Made by a program: the position numbers and the translations under genes. A DNA stretch of 64,000 nt from Paenibacillus durus ATCC 35681 (lineage in GTDB: Bacteria; Bacillota; Bacilli; Paenibacillales; Paenibacillaceae): NCBI RefSeq assembly GCF_000993825.1, contig NZ_CP011114.1, forward strand, positions 2,418,001 to 2,482,000, given 5' to 3'. The notes under the pieces are model-generated. The model was not told the origin of the DNA. It did not search any database and worked only from the letters and a program-made list of their open reading frames with translations. Positions 1 through 9,170 of this stretch are shown in pieces. Each line of letters begins with the position of its first letter. Position 1 is the first letter of the stretch.

Positions 1-1
1 T

Positions 2-610
2 CCCGGGTTCACGCTTGAAGAGTGCCGCCGAATCAAAGATGGCTACGGACCGCTGCTGCGGCTCTGGCATGAGCAGTACTTCCGGCATGTTGAGCCCAAG
101 ATGCTTCCTCTGCTTATAGAAGATGCTTCCGAGAAAAAGCTGCTGCAGAGCAAGATGGAACCCGGAGCGCTGATCGAGTATGCCTCGGGCGGAATTGTGA
201 TCGAGGATATCCCCGAGCTGGAGACGATCGTGCTTCTGCCGACGGTGCATCACCGGCCGATCAACACGTACTGTTTTTATAAAAAGCTAATGCTTGTACA
301 GTATCCCGTTGACGTCCCGGTAGACAATGAAGATGAGCCGCCCACCCTGCTCCTGCGGATGACCAAAGCGTTGTCTGATCCGGTGCGGCTTCGCCTGCTC
401 CGCTATCTCGCCAACGAGCCGAAGTCGCTATGGGAAATGCAATCCGACCTCGGCCAGTCGGGCGATATTCTGATGCATCATCTGATGATGCTGCGGGTGG
501 CCGGACTTCTGCGCGTCCATCTGCGGGAGGAGCAGAACGAACGGTTCAGCATCCGTCTCGACGGCGCGTCGGAACTTCAGATGTTCCTTGAATCGTATAT
601 TCGAGTATAA
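2..610 (+). CDS. ArsR-family winged-helix regulator, 5' truncated by window edge
   Basis: The reading frame is open from the window edge, so the N-terminus is missing. About 203 residues are visible. The last ~80 residues form an ArsR-like winged helix: a segment reading TKALSDPVRLRLLRYLA, then a helix-turn-helix and LMMLRVAGLLRVHLREE, the usual recognition helix and wing. The part before it has no DNA-binding motif and may be a sensor or dimerisation region, as in larger ArsR-like proteins. There is no cysteine cluster suggesting a metal-sensing site in the visible part. Effector and targets are unknown. It ends 84 bases before the next gene's start. Confidence 0.75.
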   Translation, partial: PGFTLEECRRIKDGYGPLLRLWHEQYFRHVEPKMLPLLIEDASEKKLLQSKMEPGALIEYASGGIVIEDIPELETIVLLPTVHHRPINTYCFYKKLMLVQYPVDVPVDNEDEPPTLLLRMTKALSDPVRLRLLRYLANEPKSLWEMQSDLGQSGDILMHHLMMLRVAGLLRVHLREEQNERFSIRLDGASELQMFLESYIRV

Positions 611-694
611 TACTTTTACAATCATACAGAACTGGCTTGAATCGGGCTTTTTTAGGCCTGGGAACCGTTTAAGCCGAACAAAGGAGTGAGAGAC

Positions 695-1453
695 ATGAAA
701 TATTTGACTCAACAGGTAATCTTCGACCTGGACGATACTTTGGTCCACTGCAACAAATATTTTGACCTCATTCTGGGGCAGTATTTCGAGATGATGAGTG
801 ACTGGTTCGGGGATGAAGGGGTTACAATCGAAGAGCTCCGCCGCAAGCAGGTGGAGATTGACGTCGAGACGGTCAATATGAAAGGACTCGCAAGTGATAA
901 CTTTCCGAAGTCGCTGATCGCCACCTACCGCTATTTTTGCGCAAAATATAACCGGCCGGCCGATCGTTTCCAGGAAGAACAGCTGATGAAGCTCGGTCTC
1001 AGCGTATACGACCAGGAGATCGAAGCCTATCCCGGCATGGTTGAAACACTCGACAACCTGAAGCATGACGGCCATCAATTGCACTTGTATACGGGAGGAG
1101 ACCATTCGGTACAACGGCGCAAGATCGAACAGATGAAGCTGGACCTCTACTTTGAAGACCGCATTTATATCCGTCAGCATAAAAATGTGGAATCGCTGGA
1201 AACAATTTTGCGCAGCCGTCCCTTTAACCGGAAACGTACCTGGATGATTGGCAATTCTCTTCGCACCGATGTGCTCCCGGCGATTACCGCCGGTGTCAAG
1301 AGCGTCTATCTGAAGCAGCAGAACGAATGGCTGTACAATATGATCGAGCTGCAGCATGAGATGCAGCAGTCGCTAATTACGATTTCTTCCATCCATGAAG
1401 TGGTGCCTGTCATCCGCGGAGCCGCTGTACGCCGGAACACAAGCCACGGCTGA
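695..1453 (+). CDS. HAD-superfamily hydrolase (phosphatase-like)
   Basis: A haloacid dehalogenase-type hydrolase of 252 residues. Motif I is FDLDDTLV near residue 8, with the nucleophile and acid/base aspartates. Motif II is the LYTGG segment, and the C-terminal motif is MIGNSLRTDV with its acidic residue. A helical cap lies between motifs I and II. The AAGGAG ribosome binding site at 681-686 overlaps an in-frame GTG at 686, so the ATG at 695 is the better start. Substrate cannot be predicted. It is downstream of the ArsR-like gene on the same strand and could be co-transcribed with it. Confidence 0.85.
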   Translation: MKYLTQQVIFDLDDTLVHCNKYFDLILGQYFEMMSDWFGDEGVTIEELRRKQVEIDVETVNMKGLASDNFPKSLIATYRYFCAKYNRPADRFQEEQLMKLGLSVYDQEIEAYPGMVETLDNLKHDGHQLHLYTGGDHSVQRRKIEQMKLDLYFEDRIYIRQHKNVESLETILRSRPFNRKRTWMIGNSLRTDVLPAITAGVKSVYLKQQNEWLYNMIELQHEMQQSLITISSIHEVVPVIRGAAVRRNTSHG

Positions 1454-1553
1454 TCGCCCGCATGGACTAAGCTGTTACAAATAGCATATAAAACCCTACG
1501 TCGAAATGATTATACTATTTTAGTAAATTTCAGCATTCGGCGGGAGGATATGC

Positions 1554-2291
1554 ATGCAGAACAGCCAGAATAAGAAGAAAAAGTCAGGGAACCTTTATGC
1601 GCTGCCCATGGTGCTGGCAGGACTGGTCGTTATCCTTGCGGTCGCGCTCGGACTCGTTCTGACCAGAGGAAAAGCAGGAGAAGCTGCGGATTTGAGCAAT
1701 CTGCCCAACTACACGGATGTGAAAGGGACGATCGTGGTTAACGGTCTCAAATACGAGAAGCAGCCCCGGCTCGGAAATCCGGACGCCAAGGTTAAGGTGA
1801 TTGAGTTTGCCGATTTTAAATGTCCCGCCTGCAAGAAGTGGACGCAAACCTACATGGAGCGGTTCATCAAGGATTATGTGGATTCCGGCAAGGTCGAATA
1901 CTACTTCATGAACTTTGCCTTTATCGACCGCGACTCCTATCTGGCCGCCAGCGCCGGCGAAGCGATCTATCATCAGAGCAACGAGAAGTTCTGGGAATAT
2001 GTGACCAAGCTGTACGATCATCAGGGGGACGAGAGCAAGATTTGGGCAACCGAGAAGTTCATCCTGAAATTCGTGAAGGACAATATTGGCGGCATCGATT
2101 ACGCCCAGTTCGAGAAAGATCTCAAGAACCAGACCTATATGCTGGATGTAAAAGAGGACTTCAAAATCGCCGGCTCCTACGGCGTGAACGGCACTCCCAA
2201 GTTTATGGTGAACGGTGCGCTTCTGAAGGATTCCTCCTATGACAGTTTGAAGGCCGCCATCGATAAGCAGCTGGCGGAGAACAGCAACTAA
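1554..2291 (+). CDS. Membrane-anchored DsbA/BdbD-like thiol-disulfide oxidoreductase
   Basis: Thioredoxin-fold protein of 245 residues acting on the outer face of the membrane. Residues 1-15 are Lys/Asn-rich, followed by one hydrophobic segment (about 18-38) that anchors the protein. The catalytic motif is CPAC within FADFKCPACKKW, and the cis-proline loop is GTPKFMVNG near the C-terminus. The all-helical insertion between them is typical of DsbA/BdbD. The start is set by GGGAGG at 1542-1547, six bases before the ATG. It probably forms or isomerises disulfides in secreted proteins. No BdbC/DsbB partner lies next to it, so its electron acceptor is not evident here. Confidence 0.88.
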   Translation: MQNSQNKKKKSGNLYALPMVLAGLVVILAVALGLVLTRGKAGEAADLSNLPNYTDVKGTIVVNGLKYEKQPRLGNPDAKVKVIEFADFKCPACKKWTQTYMERFIKDYVDSGKVEYYFMNFAFIDRDSYLAASAGEAIYHQSNEKFWEYVTKLYDHQGDESKIWATEKFILKFVKDNIGGIDYAQFEKDLKNQTYMLDVKEDFKIAGSYGVNGTPKFMVNGALLKDSSYDSLKAAIDKQLAENSN

Positions 2292-2301
2292 CCGCAAGTA
2301 A

Positions 2302-2344
2302 AAACGGCAGGCAGCGTGTGAACACCATACGCTGCCTGCCGTTT
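2302..2344. terminator. Bidirectional rho-independent terminator between dsbA-like gene and topB
   Basis: A perfect 16-bp inverted repeat (2302-2317 with 2329-2344, arms starting AAACGGCAGG and ending CCTGCCGTTT) lies between two convergent genes. A-rich sequence on the left and T-rich on the right give a U-tract in both directions. Confidence 0.9.
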
Positions 2345-2346
2345 GT

Positions 2347-4779
2347 TTATACGATTTCCACTGTCAGTTCGCCCGTCTCCGGGCTTCTGAGCACCAGCTT
2401 GCCTTCCACTGCCGAACCGTCCGACAGCACCAGCTTCAGCTTGGCGGTGCGGCCTTTTTCGATCAGCGCCTTAATCTGGATGTCGGTAAGCTGTCTGCCG
2501 TAGCTTTCCTTCCAGATGACAAAACCGCAGCCTTCCTTGTAATGAGAGCAGCCATACCCCTTGCGTCCCATAAAGATTTGGCCTCCGCAGCCGGGACGCG
2601 GGCAGGCTCCGATGAACTTGGGCGCGGCAGGCCGGGCAGCAGCCGCTTCCTTGGCATCGGAACCGGACTTCGCGCTCCGCCGTCCTGGAGAAGCGTTGTC
2701 GCGCGGGGTATCGCCGCCCGTCTTCGTGCCGCGTGGCGCCGGAGAAGCGGCAGCTGTTGCGGCGGACCGGCCAGCAGCCCCGCCTTTGTCGAGTCCGCCA
2801 GCCTCGCCTCCCGCTTTCCCGGAAGCGTCGCTCTGCCGATTGCCGCCACCGGAGCCGTCCCTCCCGCCGCCTGAACGCCGGGTGCCGCTCTTTCCTTTCC
2901 CTCTTGTGCCGGAAGATGGGTCGGCGATTTCAAAGGACATTTTGTCCGCCCGGGATTGCGCCCGCACCTTATCCACGATCATCGCCGCGAACTTTTTTAC
3001 ATTCTCCATAAATTGCAGATCCGACGCCGCTCCGCGCGAGATTTCATTCAGGCGGCGCTCCCATTGGCCCGTCATTTCCGGAGAAGTCAGCAGCTCGACG
3101 CCTGCCCCGCGGATCAATTCAATCGCCGTCCGTCCCTTTTGCGTAATCCCAATCTTTTTTCCCTGCATCTCAATGTAGCCGACCTTTTTCAGCCGCTCGA
3201 TCGTGGCCGCTCTCGTTGCCGGGGTTCCCAGCCCCGAATCCTTCATGGCGTCGCGCAGCTCCCCGTCCTCGATCTGCTTGCCCGCGCTTTCCATGGCTTT
3301 TAACAAAGTGCCTTCCGTAAAAGCCTTCGGCGGTTGGGTTTCCTTCTCCTTTACGATAGCGTCACTACAATGCACACCTTCGCTGGGAACAACGGAGAAC
3401 GGCTCGCTGACCTCCGTCTCTTCTTCCTCTTCTTCTTCCTTGCCCTTTGCTTTGCTTCCCTTCGGCTTGTCCTTCTTCTGATCGCTGTAAATGACCTTCC
3501 AGCCGAGGCTCAGAAGCTCTTTGACCGTCGTCTTGAATTTTTCCGCTTCCACTTCAGTGATGACAGTGTGCATCTTGTATTCGGCTGCGGGATAGAACTG
3601 CGAGAGAAAGCGCCGGACAATAAGATCGTACAGCTTCTGCTCGTCGGGACCGAGCCCCGCCGCTTTGCGCCCCGTCGGCAGAATGGCATGGTGATCCTCA
3701 ACCTTCGCCGGATTGCAGACAAACTTATTGCCTTTGTGCACGAGGCTCCGGTTCGCACCTTGGACCCATTCATCGTAAGCCGTTCCCGTAAGCGAGGACA
3801 GCGTCTTGTGCATCTCGGGGATATTCTGCTCGGTGACGTAGTTGGAATTCGTCCGTGGATACGAAATCACCTTATGCTTCTCGTACAGCGCTTGGGCGGT
3901 GTCGAGCGTTTTTTTGGCCGAAAAACCGAATTTGCCGTTCGCTTCACGCTGCAATAGCGTCAGATCATATAGTCTGTTCGGATATTCTTTCGTATCCTTG
4001 ACCTCGTATGAGGCAATGCGCCCCGGCTTTCCTTTGACCTTGGCCGCGAGCGCCTCCGCTTTGTCCTTTTCGGTCAGGCGGTCGCCCTGCCACAAGCCCT
4101 TGTAAGACGTATCTCCCTGAGAAAAGTGGCCCTCCACCTGATAAAATTTCAGCGACGAAAAAGCTTCGATCGTCTTCTGCCGTTCATAAATCAGGGCAAG
4201 AACCGGCGTCTGCACCCGGCCAACCGATAGAAGCACATTATGCCTTGTGGTGAAGGCCCGCGAGCCGTTCATTCCGATCAGCCAGTCGGCTTCGCTGCGG
4301 GCTTTGGCTGCTTTGGTCAAGTTGTCATACTCCGCCCCGTCCTTCAGCTCCTGGAAGCCTTTGCGGATCGTCTCGGGTGTAAGGTCGGAAATCCACAGCC
4401 GCTTGACCGGCTGCTTCAGCTTCAAATGCCGCTGGATCAGTGAAAAAATATGCTGCCCCTCCCGCCCGGCGTCGCAGGAGTTAATCAGCAAGCTGCTGCG
4501 CTTCGCCAGTTCCCCGATCACTTTAAGCTGATCAATGGTCTTCCGGTTCGGCACGAGCTTGAACTGCTCGGGAATGATCGGCAGGTCGCCAATATTCCAC
4601 CGCTTATATTTCGGATCGTATGCCTCGGGCTCCGCCAGTTCGATCAGATGCCCGATGGCCCAGGTAATAATATACTGCTCCCCTTCGAGGTAGGAACGGT
4701 GATTTTTGGCTTTCGGGTCAATTGCGGCGGCGATGTTCCGTCCCATATCCGGTTTTTCCGCAATGATCAGTGTCTTCAA
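2347..4779 (-). CDS. topB: DNA topoisomerase III
   Basis: Type IA topoisomerase of 810 residues that decatenates and relaxes DNA. The N-terminal Toprim domain begins KTLIIAEKPDMGR, and the catalytic tyrosine lies in VISYPRTNSNY. The C-terminus carries a low-complexity Gly/Ser/Arg/Ala-rich linker of roughly 100 residues, then a single four-Cys zinc-ribbon-like segment (CPRPGCGG ... CSHYKEGCGF) and a short tail. The TTG at 4777-4779 is preferred because GGGGAG lies eight bases upstream; longer starts would contain this site. The gene is longer than Bacillus TopB because of the linker. Transcription ends at the shared hairpin just downstream. Confidence 0.93.
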   Translation of the reverse strand: MKTLIIAEKPDMGRNIAAAIDPKAKNHRSYLEGEQYIITWAIGHLIELAEPEAYDPKYKRWNIGDLPIIPEQFKLVPNRKTIDQLKVIGELAKRSSLLINSCDAGREGQHIFSLIQRHLKLKQPVKRLWISDLTPETIRKGFQELKDGAEYDNLTKAAKARSEADWLIGMNGSRAFTTRHNVLLSVGRVQTPVLALIYERQKTIEAFSSLKFYQVEGHFSQGDTSYKGLWQGDRLTEKDKAEALAAKVKGKPGRIASYEVKDTKEYPNRLYDLTLLQREANGKFGFSAKKTLDTAQALYEKHKVISYPRTNSNYVTEQNIPEMHKTLSSLTGTAYDEWVQGANRSLVHKGNKFVCNPAKVEDHHAILPTGRKAAGLGPDEQKLYDLIVRRFLSQFYPAAEYKMHTVITEVEAEKFKTTVKELLSLGWKVIYSDQKKDKPKGSKAKGKEEEEEEETEVSEPFSVVPSEGVHCSDAIVKEKETQPPKAFTEGTLLKAMESAGKQIEDGELRDAMKDSGLGTPATRAATIERLKKVGYIEMQGKKIGITQKGRTAIELIRGAGVELLTSPEMTGQWERRLNEISRGAASDLQFMENVKKFAAMIVDKVRAQSRADKMSFEIADPSSGTRGKGKSGTRRSGGGRDGSGGGNRQSDASGKAGGEAGGLDKGGAAGRSAATAAASPAPRGTKTGGDTPRDNASPGRRSAKSGSDAKEAAAARPAAPKFIGACPRPGCGGQIFMGRKGYGCSHYKEGCGFVIWKESYGRQLTDIQIKALIEKGRTAKLKLVLSDGSAVEGKLVLRSPETGELTVEIV

Positions 4780-4865
4780 AAACAATCGCTCCCCGTCTAT
4801 CAATCTCTGCTGTATAAACTGAACTTAAGATTTTCCCATTTGGGTATAGTTCGTAACTACGGAAT

Positions 4866-4972
4866 GTTTGGACTTTCGGCCGCTGTTGTCTCCAGATTTC
4901 TTGATGCATATCGCTCTTCGCGGTTGAAATCCGGAGACAAAGGCGAACGCTATCGCTCCTACAGTTCCAAAC
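4866..4972. repeat. Long nested inverted repeat between topB and the AEP operon
   Basis: Two nested arms face each other: GTTTGGA (4866-4872) with TCCAAAC (4966-4972), and a 15-base arm at 4886-4900 (TTGTCTCCAGATTTC) with 4926-4940, one mismatch. The right half includes GGAGACAAAGGCGAACGC. There is no U-tract in the expected place, so it is not an obvious terminator. It may be an intergenic repeat of the genome or a structured RNA; no second copy was noticed in this window. The rest of 4780-5120 shows no gene. Confidence 0.5.
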
Positions 4973-5121
4973 CTCCCTTCGTTACTTCTTACCCTGAGGA
5001 TATTTTTCAAGTTCATTTTATATAGTAAAAAGGTCCAGTAGTCTATTATACATCAAATCCGATTGTTTTTAACGCAACTTTTGCAGCCCTATTTTTGTTG
5101 ATGAAAATTTTACAATTGCCC

Positions 5122-5150
5122 TTGCAACACCGGATACCTAAACATATACA
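5122..5150 (+). promoter_or_regulatory. Candidate sigma-A-like promoter of the AEP operon
   Basis: TTGCAA (5122-5127) and TATACA (5145-5150) are separated by 17 bases, about 22 bases before the preferred start codon at 5173. Both hexamers match consensus at only four of six positions. A sporulation sigma factor is an alternative because CATATACAT resembles a sigma-E/K -10 element, but no clear matching -35 was seen. Confidence 0.3.
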
Positions 5151-5172
5151 TGAAAAAACGGAAGAAAGCGTG

Positions 5173-5925
5173 ATGCAATTGTCCCTGTACAAAGTAAAAG
5201 GAAAGATGATTAAGCACCAGATCCTGCTAAACCAACCGGAAATTCGTCCCTATTTGCCCGAAACCCATTGGTTCTCGGCAGACAGAGCCGTGCAAATGTT
5301 GAAGAAGTACCCGACCATCTTTATCAAACCCAACGGCGGCAGCGGCGGGGCAGGTATTATCCGTGTCCGGAAAACCGTTAACGGGTATGAAACGGCTCAC
5401 GACCGAAGCCGCCAAAGGCTCGGCTCCCCTTCATTGCACAGGACTCTCCGCTCTTACGAGCGGTCGCCGAAACAATACATTGTGCAGAGGGGCCTTGACC
5501 TCGCCTCCTATAAGGGCAAGTTGTTCGATCTCCGCATCTATCTGCAGAAGCCGGCAGGCCAGTGGATGGTTTCCGGCACTGTGGCTAGGGTCGCTGCTCC
5601 GCACCGCTTTGTGACAAATCACACAAGAGGAGGTCATGCCGCATCGCTTCCCAGGGTTCTTTTGCCCATCTACGGAAACAATCGAAGTAAAGTGCGCCAT
5701 AGCATGAATACGATCAAGAAGCTTTCTCTTATCATAGCCAAGACGCTGAATAAGTCGTTCTCGGACCTTCGCGAATTGGGGATTGATTTTGGAATCGACA
5801 AAAAAGGCCGAATCTGGTTTATCGAAGCCAACTCCCGACCTGCCCACCATTTATTTACCCAGCTCCCCGACAAGACCATGCTGCGGCGGATTCGCAGAAA
5901 CAAACGCCTGATTTTTGTCGAATAA
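5173..5925 (+). CDS. YheC/YheD-family ATP-grasp protein (first of two in the AEP operon)
   Basis: ATP-grasp fold protein of 250 residues, related to Bacillus spore-coat-associated YheC/YheD. The ATP-binding lysine and Gly-rich loop are at 52-62 (FIKPNGGSGGAG). FDLRIYLQ (118-125) provides the conserved Asp/Arg, and the metal site is GIDFGIDKKGRIWFIEANSRP (Asp205, Glu218, Asn220), so the active site looks intact. ATP-grasp enzymes join a carboxylate to an amine through an acyl phosphate. An in-frame ATG occurs at 5098, but 5173 aligns with the paralogue at 9171. It is the first gene of the operon, 66 bases before aepX, suggesting a role in using AEP. The substrate is not known. Confidence 0.8.
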   Translation: MQLSLYKVKGKMIKHQILLNQPEIRPYLPETHWFSADRAVQMLKKYPTIFIKPNGGSGGAGIIRVRKTVNGYETAHDRSRQRLGSPSLHRTLRSYERSPKQYIVQRGLDLASYKGKLFDLRIYLQKPAGQWMVSGTVARVAAPHRFVTNHTRGGHAASLPRVLLPIYGNNRSKVRHSMNTIKKLSLIIAKTLNKSFSDLRELGIDFGIDKKGRIWFIEANSRPAHHLFTQLPDKTMLRRIRRNKRLIFVE

Positions 5926-5991
5926 GAAGAACGTTTCCCTAGCAAGTCCTCTTATATCGTCTTCATCAGGTCTAAAGAAAGGAAGCGTGCA

Positions 5992-6891
5992 ATGAACAAA
6001 TCCACCCGATTGAAGCAGTTGATCAATTCACCAAAAACGGAGTACTTAATGGAAGCCCATAACGGTTTGTCGGCAAAGATTGTGGAAGAAGCCGGCTTTC
6101 AAGGAATCTGGGCGAGCGGCCTCACCATCTCAGCGGCCATGGGTGTCCGTGACAACAACGAAGCTTCCTGGACGCAGGTGCTGGATGTGCTGGAATTTAT
6201 GAGCGACGCGACGTCCATTCCCATCCTGCTCGATGGAGACACAGGCTACGGAAACTTCAATAATGCCCGGCGTCTTGTTAAAAAATTGGAGCAGCGCCAG
6301 ATCGCGGGCGTATGCATCGAAGATAAGCTGTTTCCGAAAACGAACTCTTTTATCAACAGCGAGACTCAGCCGCTTGCAGACATCGACGAGTTTTGCGGCA
6401 AGATCAAAGCCATGAAGGATACGCAGCAGGATGAGGATTTTACGGTGGTCGCGAGAGTGGAAGCCTTCATCGCCGGCTGGGGTCTGAAGGAAGCCCTGAA
6501 ACGGGCCGAAGCATACCGGCAAGCAGGCGCCGACGCCATCCTGATGCACAGCAAAAAGGCGGATATCTCGGAGATCGAGGCTTTCATGAAAGCCTGGAAC
6601 GGCAGACATCCGGTGGTCGTGGTGCCCACTAAGTATTATGCCACGCCAACGGAACGCTTTCAGGAGCTTGGGATCAGCACCGTCATCTGGGCCAACCACA
6701 ACTTGCGCGCCTCGGTTGAGGCCATGCAGGGAATCACGCATAAGATCTTCCGCGAAGAAAGCATCATGGATGTGGAAAACCGCGTAGCAGGCGTTAACGA
6801 GATTTTCCGGCTGCAGCGAGCCGATGAGCTTCAGGCGGCCGAAGGCAAATACCTCCCTTCCCCGGGCAAGCCGGAGGGTGATCGGCCATGA
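5992..6891 (+). CDS. aepX: Phosphoenolpyruvate phosphomutase
   Basis: Isomerises phosphoenolpyruvate to phosphonopyruvate, forming the C-P bond that starts most phosphonate pathways. The 299-residue protein has the mutase signature [10 protein letters not shown] (110-119), which separates true mutases from isocitrate-lyase-like relatives. The metal-binding [10 protein letters not shown] is at 81-90 and GVRDNNEAS at 51-59. [13 protein letters not shown] and VVVPTKYY are also typical. The start is supported by GGAAG upstream. Its end overlaps the aepY start by four bases (ATGA), implying translational coupling. The equilibrium favours PEP, so the adjacent decarboxylase is needed to drive flux. 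Confidence 0.96.
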   Translation: MNKSTRLKQLINSPKTEYLMEAHNGLSAKIVEEAGFQGIWASGLTISAAMGVRDNNEASWTQVLDVLEFMSDATSIPILLDGDTGYGNFNNARRLVKKLEQRQIAGVCIEDKLFPKTNSFINSETQPLADIDEFCGKIKAMKDTQQDEDFTVVARVEAFIAGWGLKEALKRAEAYRQAGADAILMHSKKADISEIEAFMKAWNGRHPVVVVPTKYYATPTERFQELGISTVIWANHNLRASVEAMQGITHKIFREESIMDVENRVAGVNEIFRLQRADELQAAEGKYLPSPGKPEGDRP

Positions 6892-8018
6892 TCCCTACCG
6901 GACAATTCGGAGCGGAATTGCACCGGCTTGGATTTCACTTTTATACCGGGGTGCCGTGTTCCTACTTGAAGAATTTGATCAACTATGCCATCAACGACTG
7001 CGAATATATCGGGGCGGCCAATGAGGGAGACGCGGTGGCCATTGCGGCCGGCGCTTACCTGGGCGGGAAAAAGCCCGTTGTCCTCATGCAAAACTCGGGG
7101 CTCGGCAACGCCGTTTCGCCTTTGACGTCCCTCCTGTACCCGTTTCGCATCCCCCTCCTCGGTTTTGTCAGCCTGCGGGGCGAACCCGGCGTTCCCGACG
7201 AACCCCAGCATGAGCTGATGGGACAGATTACGCCGCAGATGCTGGAGCTGATGCAGGTGGAATGGCAATACCTGTCTTCAGAGATGGCTGAAGCCAAGCA
7301 ACAACTGCTGCAAGCTGTTCGGGTCACGGAACAGAACCGGCCTTTTTTCTTTGTCGTTCGCAAGGGAACGTTTGAACCGGAAGAGCTGCGCAGCCAGACT
7401 CCGCTCCTGGCGGCGAATCAAACCGTTCGAGTCAAGCACAAGAGAGACCAGCTTCCCACCCGGTACGAAGCGCTGTCTCTCCTCCATGCCCAAAGAGACA
7501 GCCATACTGTCTATCTTGCCACAACCGGCAAGACGGGCAGAGAGCTGTACGATATCGCGGACCATGCCGGCAATTTTTACATGGTAGGCTCCATGGGATG
7601 CATCAGTTCGTTCGGGCTCGGGTTGGCCTTGACCCAAACCAAGAAAGACATTGTCGCCATCGACGGAGACGGCTCCTTGCTCATGCGCATGGGCGCTCTG
7701 TCAACAATCGGCTGCTACGGTCCTTCCAATTTGCTGCACATTCTGCTGGACAACAACGCTCATGATTCAACCGGAGGTCAGAAAACCGTTTCGCATAATC
7801 TTGATTTCGTGAAAATCGCAGCCGCCAGCGGCTATGCCCACTCCATTTATGTCCACCAGTTGAGCGAGCTGGAGGCCGTTTTGAGCGAATGGAAGGAAGC
7901 GAAAAAGCTGACCTTCCTCCATATGAGAATCGCCGCCGGCTCCAAGGAGCCGCTCGGCCGGCCCCACATCCGGCCCTTTGAAGTGAAAGAGCGGTTAGTG
8001 GAATTTCTAGGAAAATAG
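6888..8018 (+). CDS. aepY: Phosphonopyruvate decarboxylase
   Basis: Thiamine-diphosphate-dependent enzyme that irreversibly converts phosphonopyruvate to phosphonoacetaldehyde, pulling the aepX reaction forward. The protein has 376 residues. The cofactor-activating glutamate is in ANEGDAVA (Glu46). The ThDP/Mg motif runs from GDGS (260-263) to NNAHDSTGG (289-297). [11 protein letters not shown] at the N-terminus is typical of the family. A GGAGGG site in the end of aepX precedes the start by about ten bases, and the start overlaps the aepX stop. Sulfopyruvate decarboxylase is a relative, but the aepX/phnW context settles the call. Confidence 0.95.
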   Translation: MIPTGQFGAELHRLGFHFYTGVPCSYLKNLINYAINDCEYIGAANEGDAVAIAAGAYLGGKKPVVLMQNSGLGNAVSPLTSLLYPFRIPLLGFVSLRGEPGVPDEPQHELMGQITPQMLELMQVEWQYLSSEMAEAKQQLLQAVRVTEQNRPFFFVVRKGTFEPEELRSQTPLLAANQTVRVKHKRDQLPTRYEALSLLHAQRDSHTVYLATTGKTGRELYDIADHAGNFYMVGSMGCISSFGLGLALTQTKKDIVAIDGDGSLLMRMGALSTIGCYGPSNLLHILLDNNAHDSTGGQKTVSHNLDFVKIAAASGYAHSIYVHQLSELEAVLSEWKEAKKLTFLHMRIAAGSKEPLGRPHIRPFEVKERLVEFLGK

Positions 8019-8040
8019 CGAAAAAAAGGAGGGTCATGTT

Positions 8041-9168
8041 ATGGGGACCGTAAAAAGAACGATTTTGCTCAACCCCGGTCCTGCAACGACGACAGACACC
8101 GTGAAATATGCCCAGATCGTACCGGATATTTGTCCCCGTGAGCAAGAATTTGGAAGATTGATGGAAGACATTTCTGTGGAGTTGACCCGCCTGGTTGCCG
8201 ATGACGCCCGTTACGCCACCGTTCTGTTTGGCGGTTCGGGAACTGCCGCGGTGGAATCGATCCTGTCTTCCGTCGCCTCGGACGATGCGGTGGTCATCAT
8301 CAATAACGGCGCTTACGGCAGGCGGATGTGCGAGATCTCGGCTGCTTACGGATTGAATTACCTGGAATTCAAAAGCTCTCCCGAGCAAGCGGTCGATGTG
8401 CCTGCGCTTGAAGCTGCGATCCGCAATTCCCGGCAGCCCGTATCTCACGTCGCCGTCGTTCACAATGAAACGACAACCGGCCTGTTAACCGACATCGAGG
8501 CGATAGGAAAGCTATGCGCGAAATACCGGCTGGACCTGATCGTGGACGCGATGAGTTCCTTCGGAGCCATCCCCATCCAAATGGAATCGATGAATATCCG
8601 TTATTTGGCGGCCAGCTCCAACAAAAATCTTCAGGGTATGCCGGGAATCTCTTTTGTCGTGGCGGATAAAAGCAAGCTGGAATCCCTGAAATCCGCGAAG
8701 CCGCGGAACTATTACCTGAATTTGCCTGCGCAATACGAGCATTTTGTGAAAACCCGGCAAATGCGATTTACCCCGCCGGTGCAAACCCTGTACGCCCTCA
8801 AACAGGCCATCGAAGAATTGAAGGGGGAAGGTTTGGCCGAAAGGTACGCAAGGTACGCAAAATCCTGGGAAACGCTGATTCATGGCATGTCCCTGCGGGG
8901 ACTGAAACATCTGGTTGCGGAAAAGGATCATTCCCGAACCGTGACTTCCTTCCTTGAGCCGGACTGCGAAGGCTTTGATTTTCAAGCGATGCATGATTTT
9001 TTTTACGCCCGGGGCTTTACCATCTATCCCGGCAAAATCGAGGATTTACGCACTTTTCGCATCGCGAATATCGGAGACATCAGCTTCAAGGATATCGAAG
9101 CCTTTTTGACGCTGCTGGATGAGTACCTGTTAAGCATCGGTTATTCTATGCGAAAGGCAGTTGACTAA
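8041..9168 (+). CDS. phnW: 2-aminoethylphosphonate:pyruvate aminotransferase
   Basis: PLP-dependent class V aminotransferase of 375 residues interconverting phosphonoacetaldehyde and 2-aminoethylphosphonate. PLP lysine is Lys195 in ASSNKNLQGMPG, and the cofactor Asp is in LIVDAMSSFG (Asp169). The N-terminus LLNPGPATTTDTVK and HNETTTG (141-147) are characteristic. In degradation operons phnW sits with phnX; here there is no phnX and it follows aepX-aepY, so the direction is most likely synthesis. AAAGGAGGG lies eight bases upstream of the ATG. It ends two bases before the next gene. Confidence 0.95.
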   Translation: MGTVKRTILLNPGPATTTDTVKYAQIVPDICPREQEFGRLMEDISVELTRLVADDARYATVLFGGSGTAAVESILSSVASDDAVVIINNGAYGRRMCEISAAYGLNYLEFKSSPEQAVDVPALEAAIRNSRQPVSHVAVVHNETTTGLLTDIEAIGKLCAKYRLDLIVDAMSSFGAIPIQMESMNIRYLAASSNKNLQGMPGISFVVADKSKLESLKSAKPRNYYLNLPAQYEHFVKTRQMRFTPPVQTLYALKQAIEELKGEGLAERYARYAKSWETLIHGMSLRGLKHLVAEKDHSRTVTSFLEPDCEGFDFQAMHDFFYARGFTIYPGKIEDLRTFRIANIGDISFKDIEAFLTLLDEYLLSIGYSMRKAVD

Positions 9169-9170
9169 TC

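Noticed and set aside
428..1357. Long minus-strand frame of about 310 codons opposite the HAD gene
   Set aside because: It is antisense to the plus-strand ArsR-like and HAD genes, has no family resemblance and no ribosome binding site.
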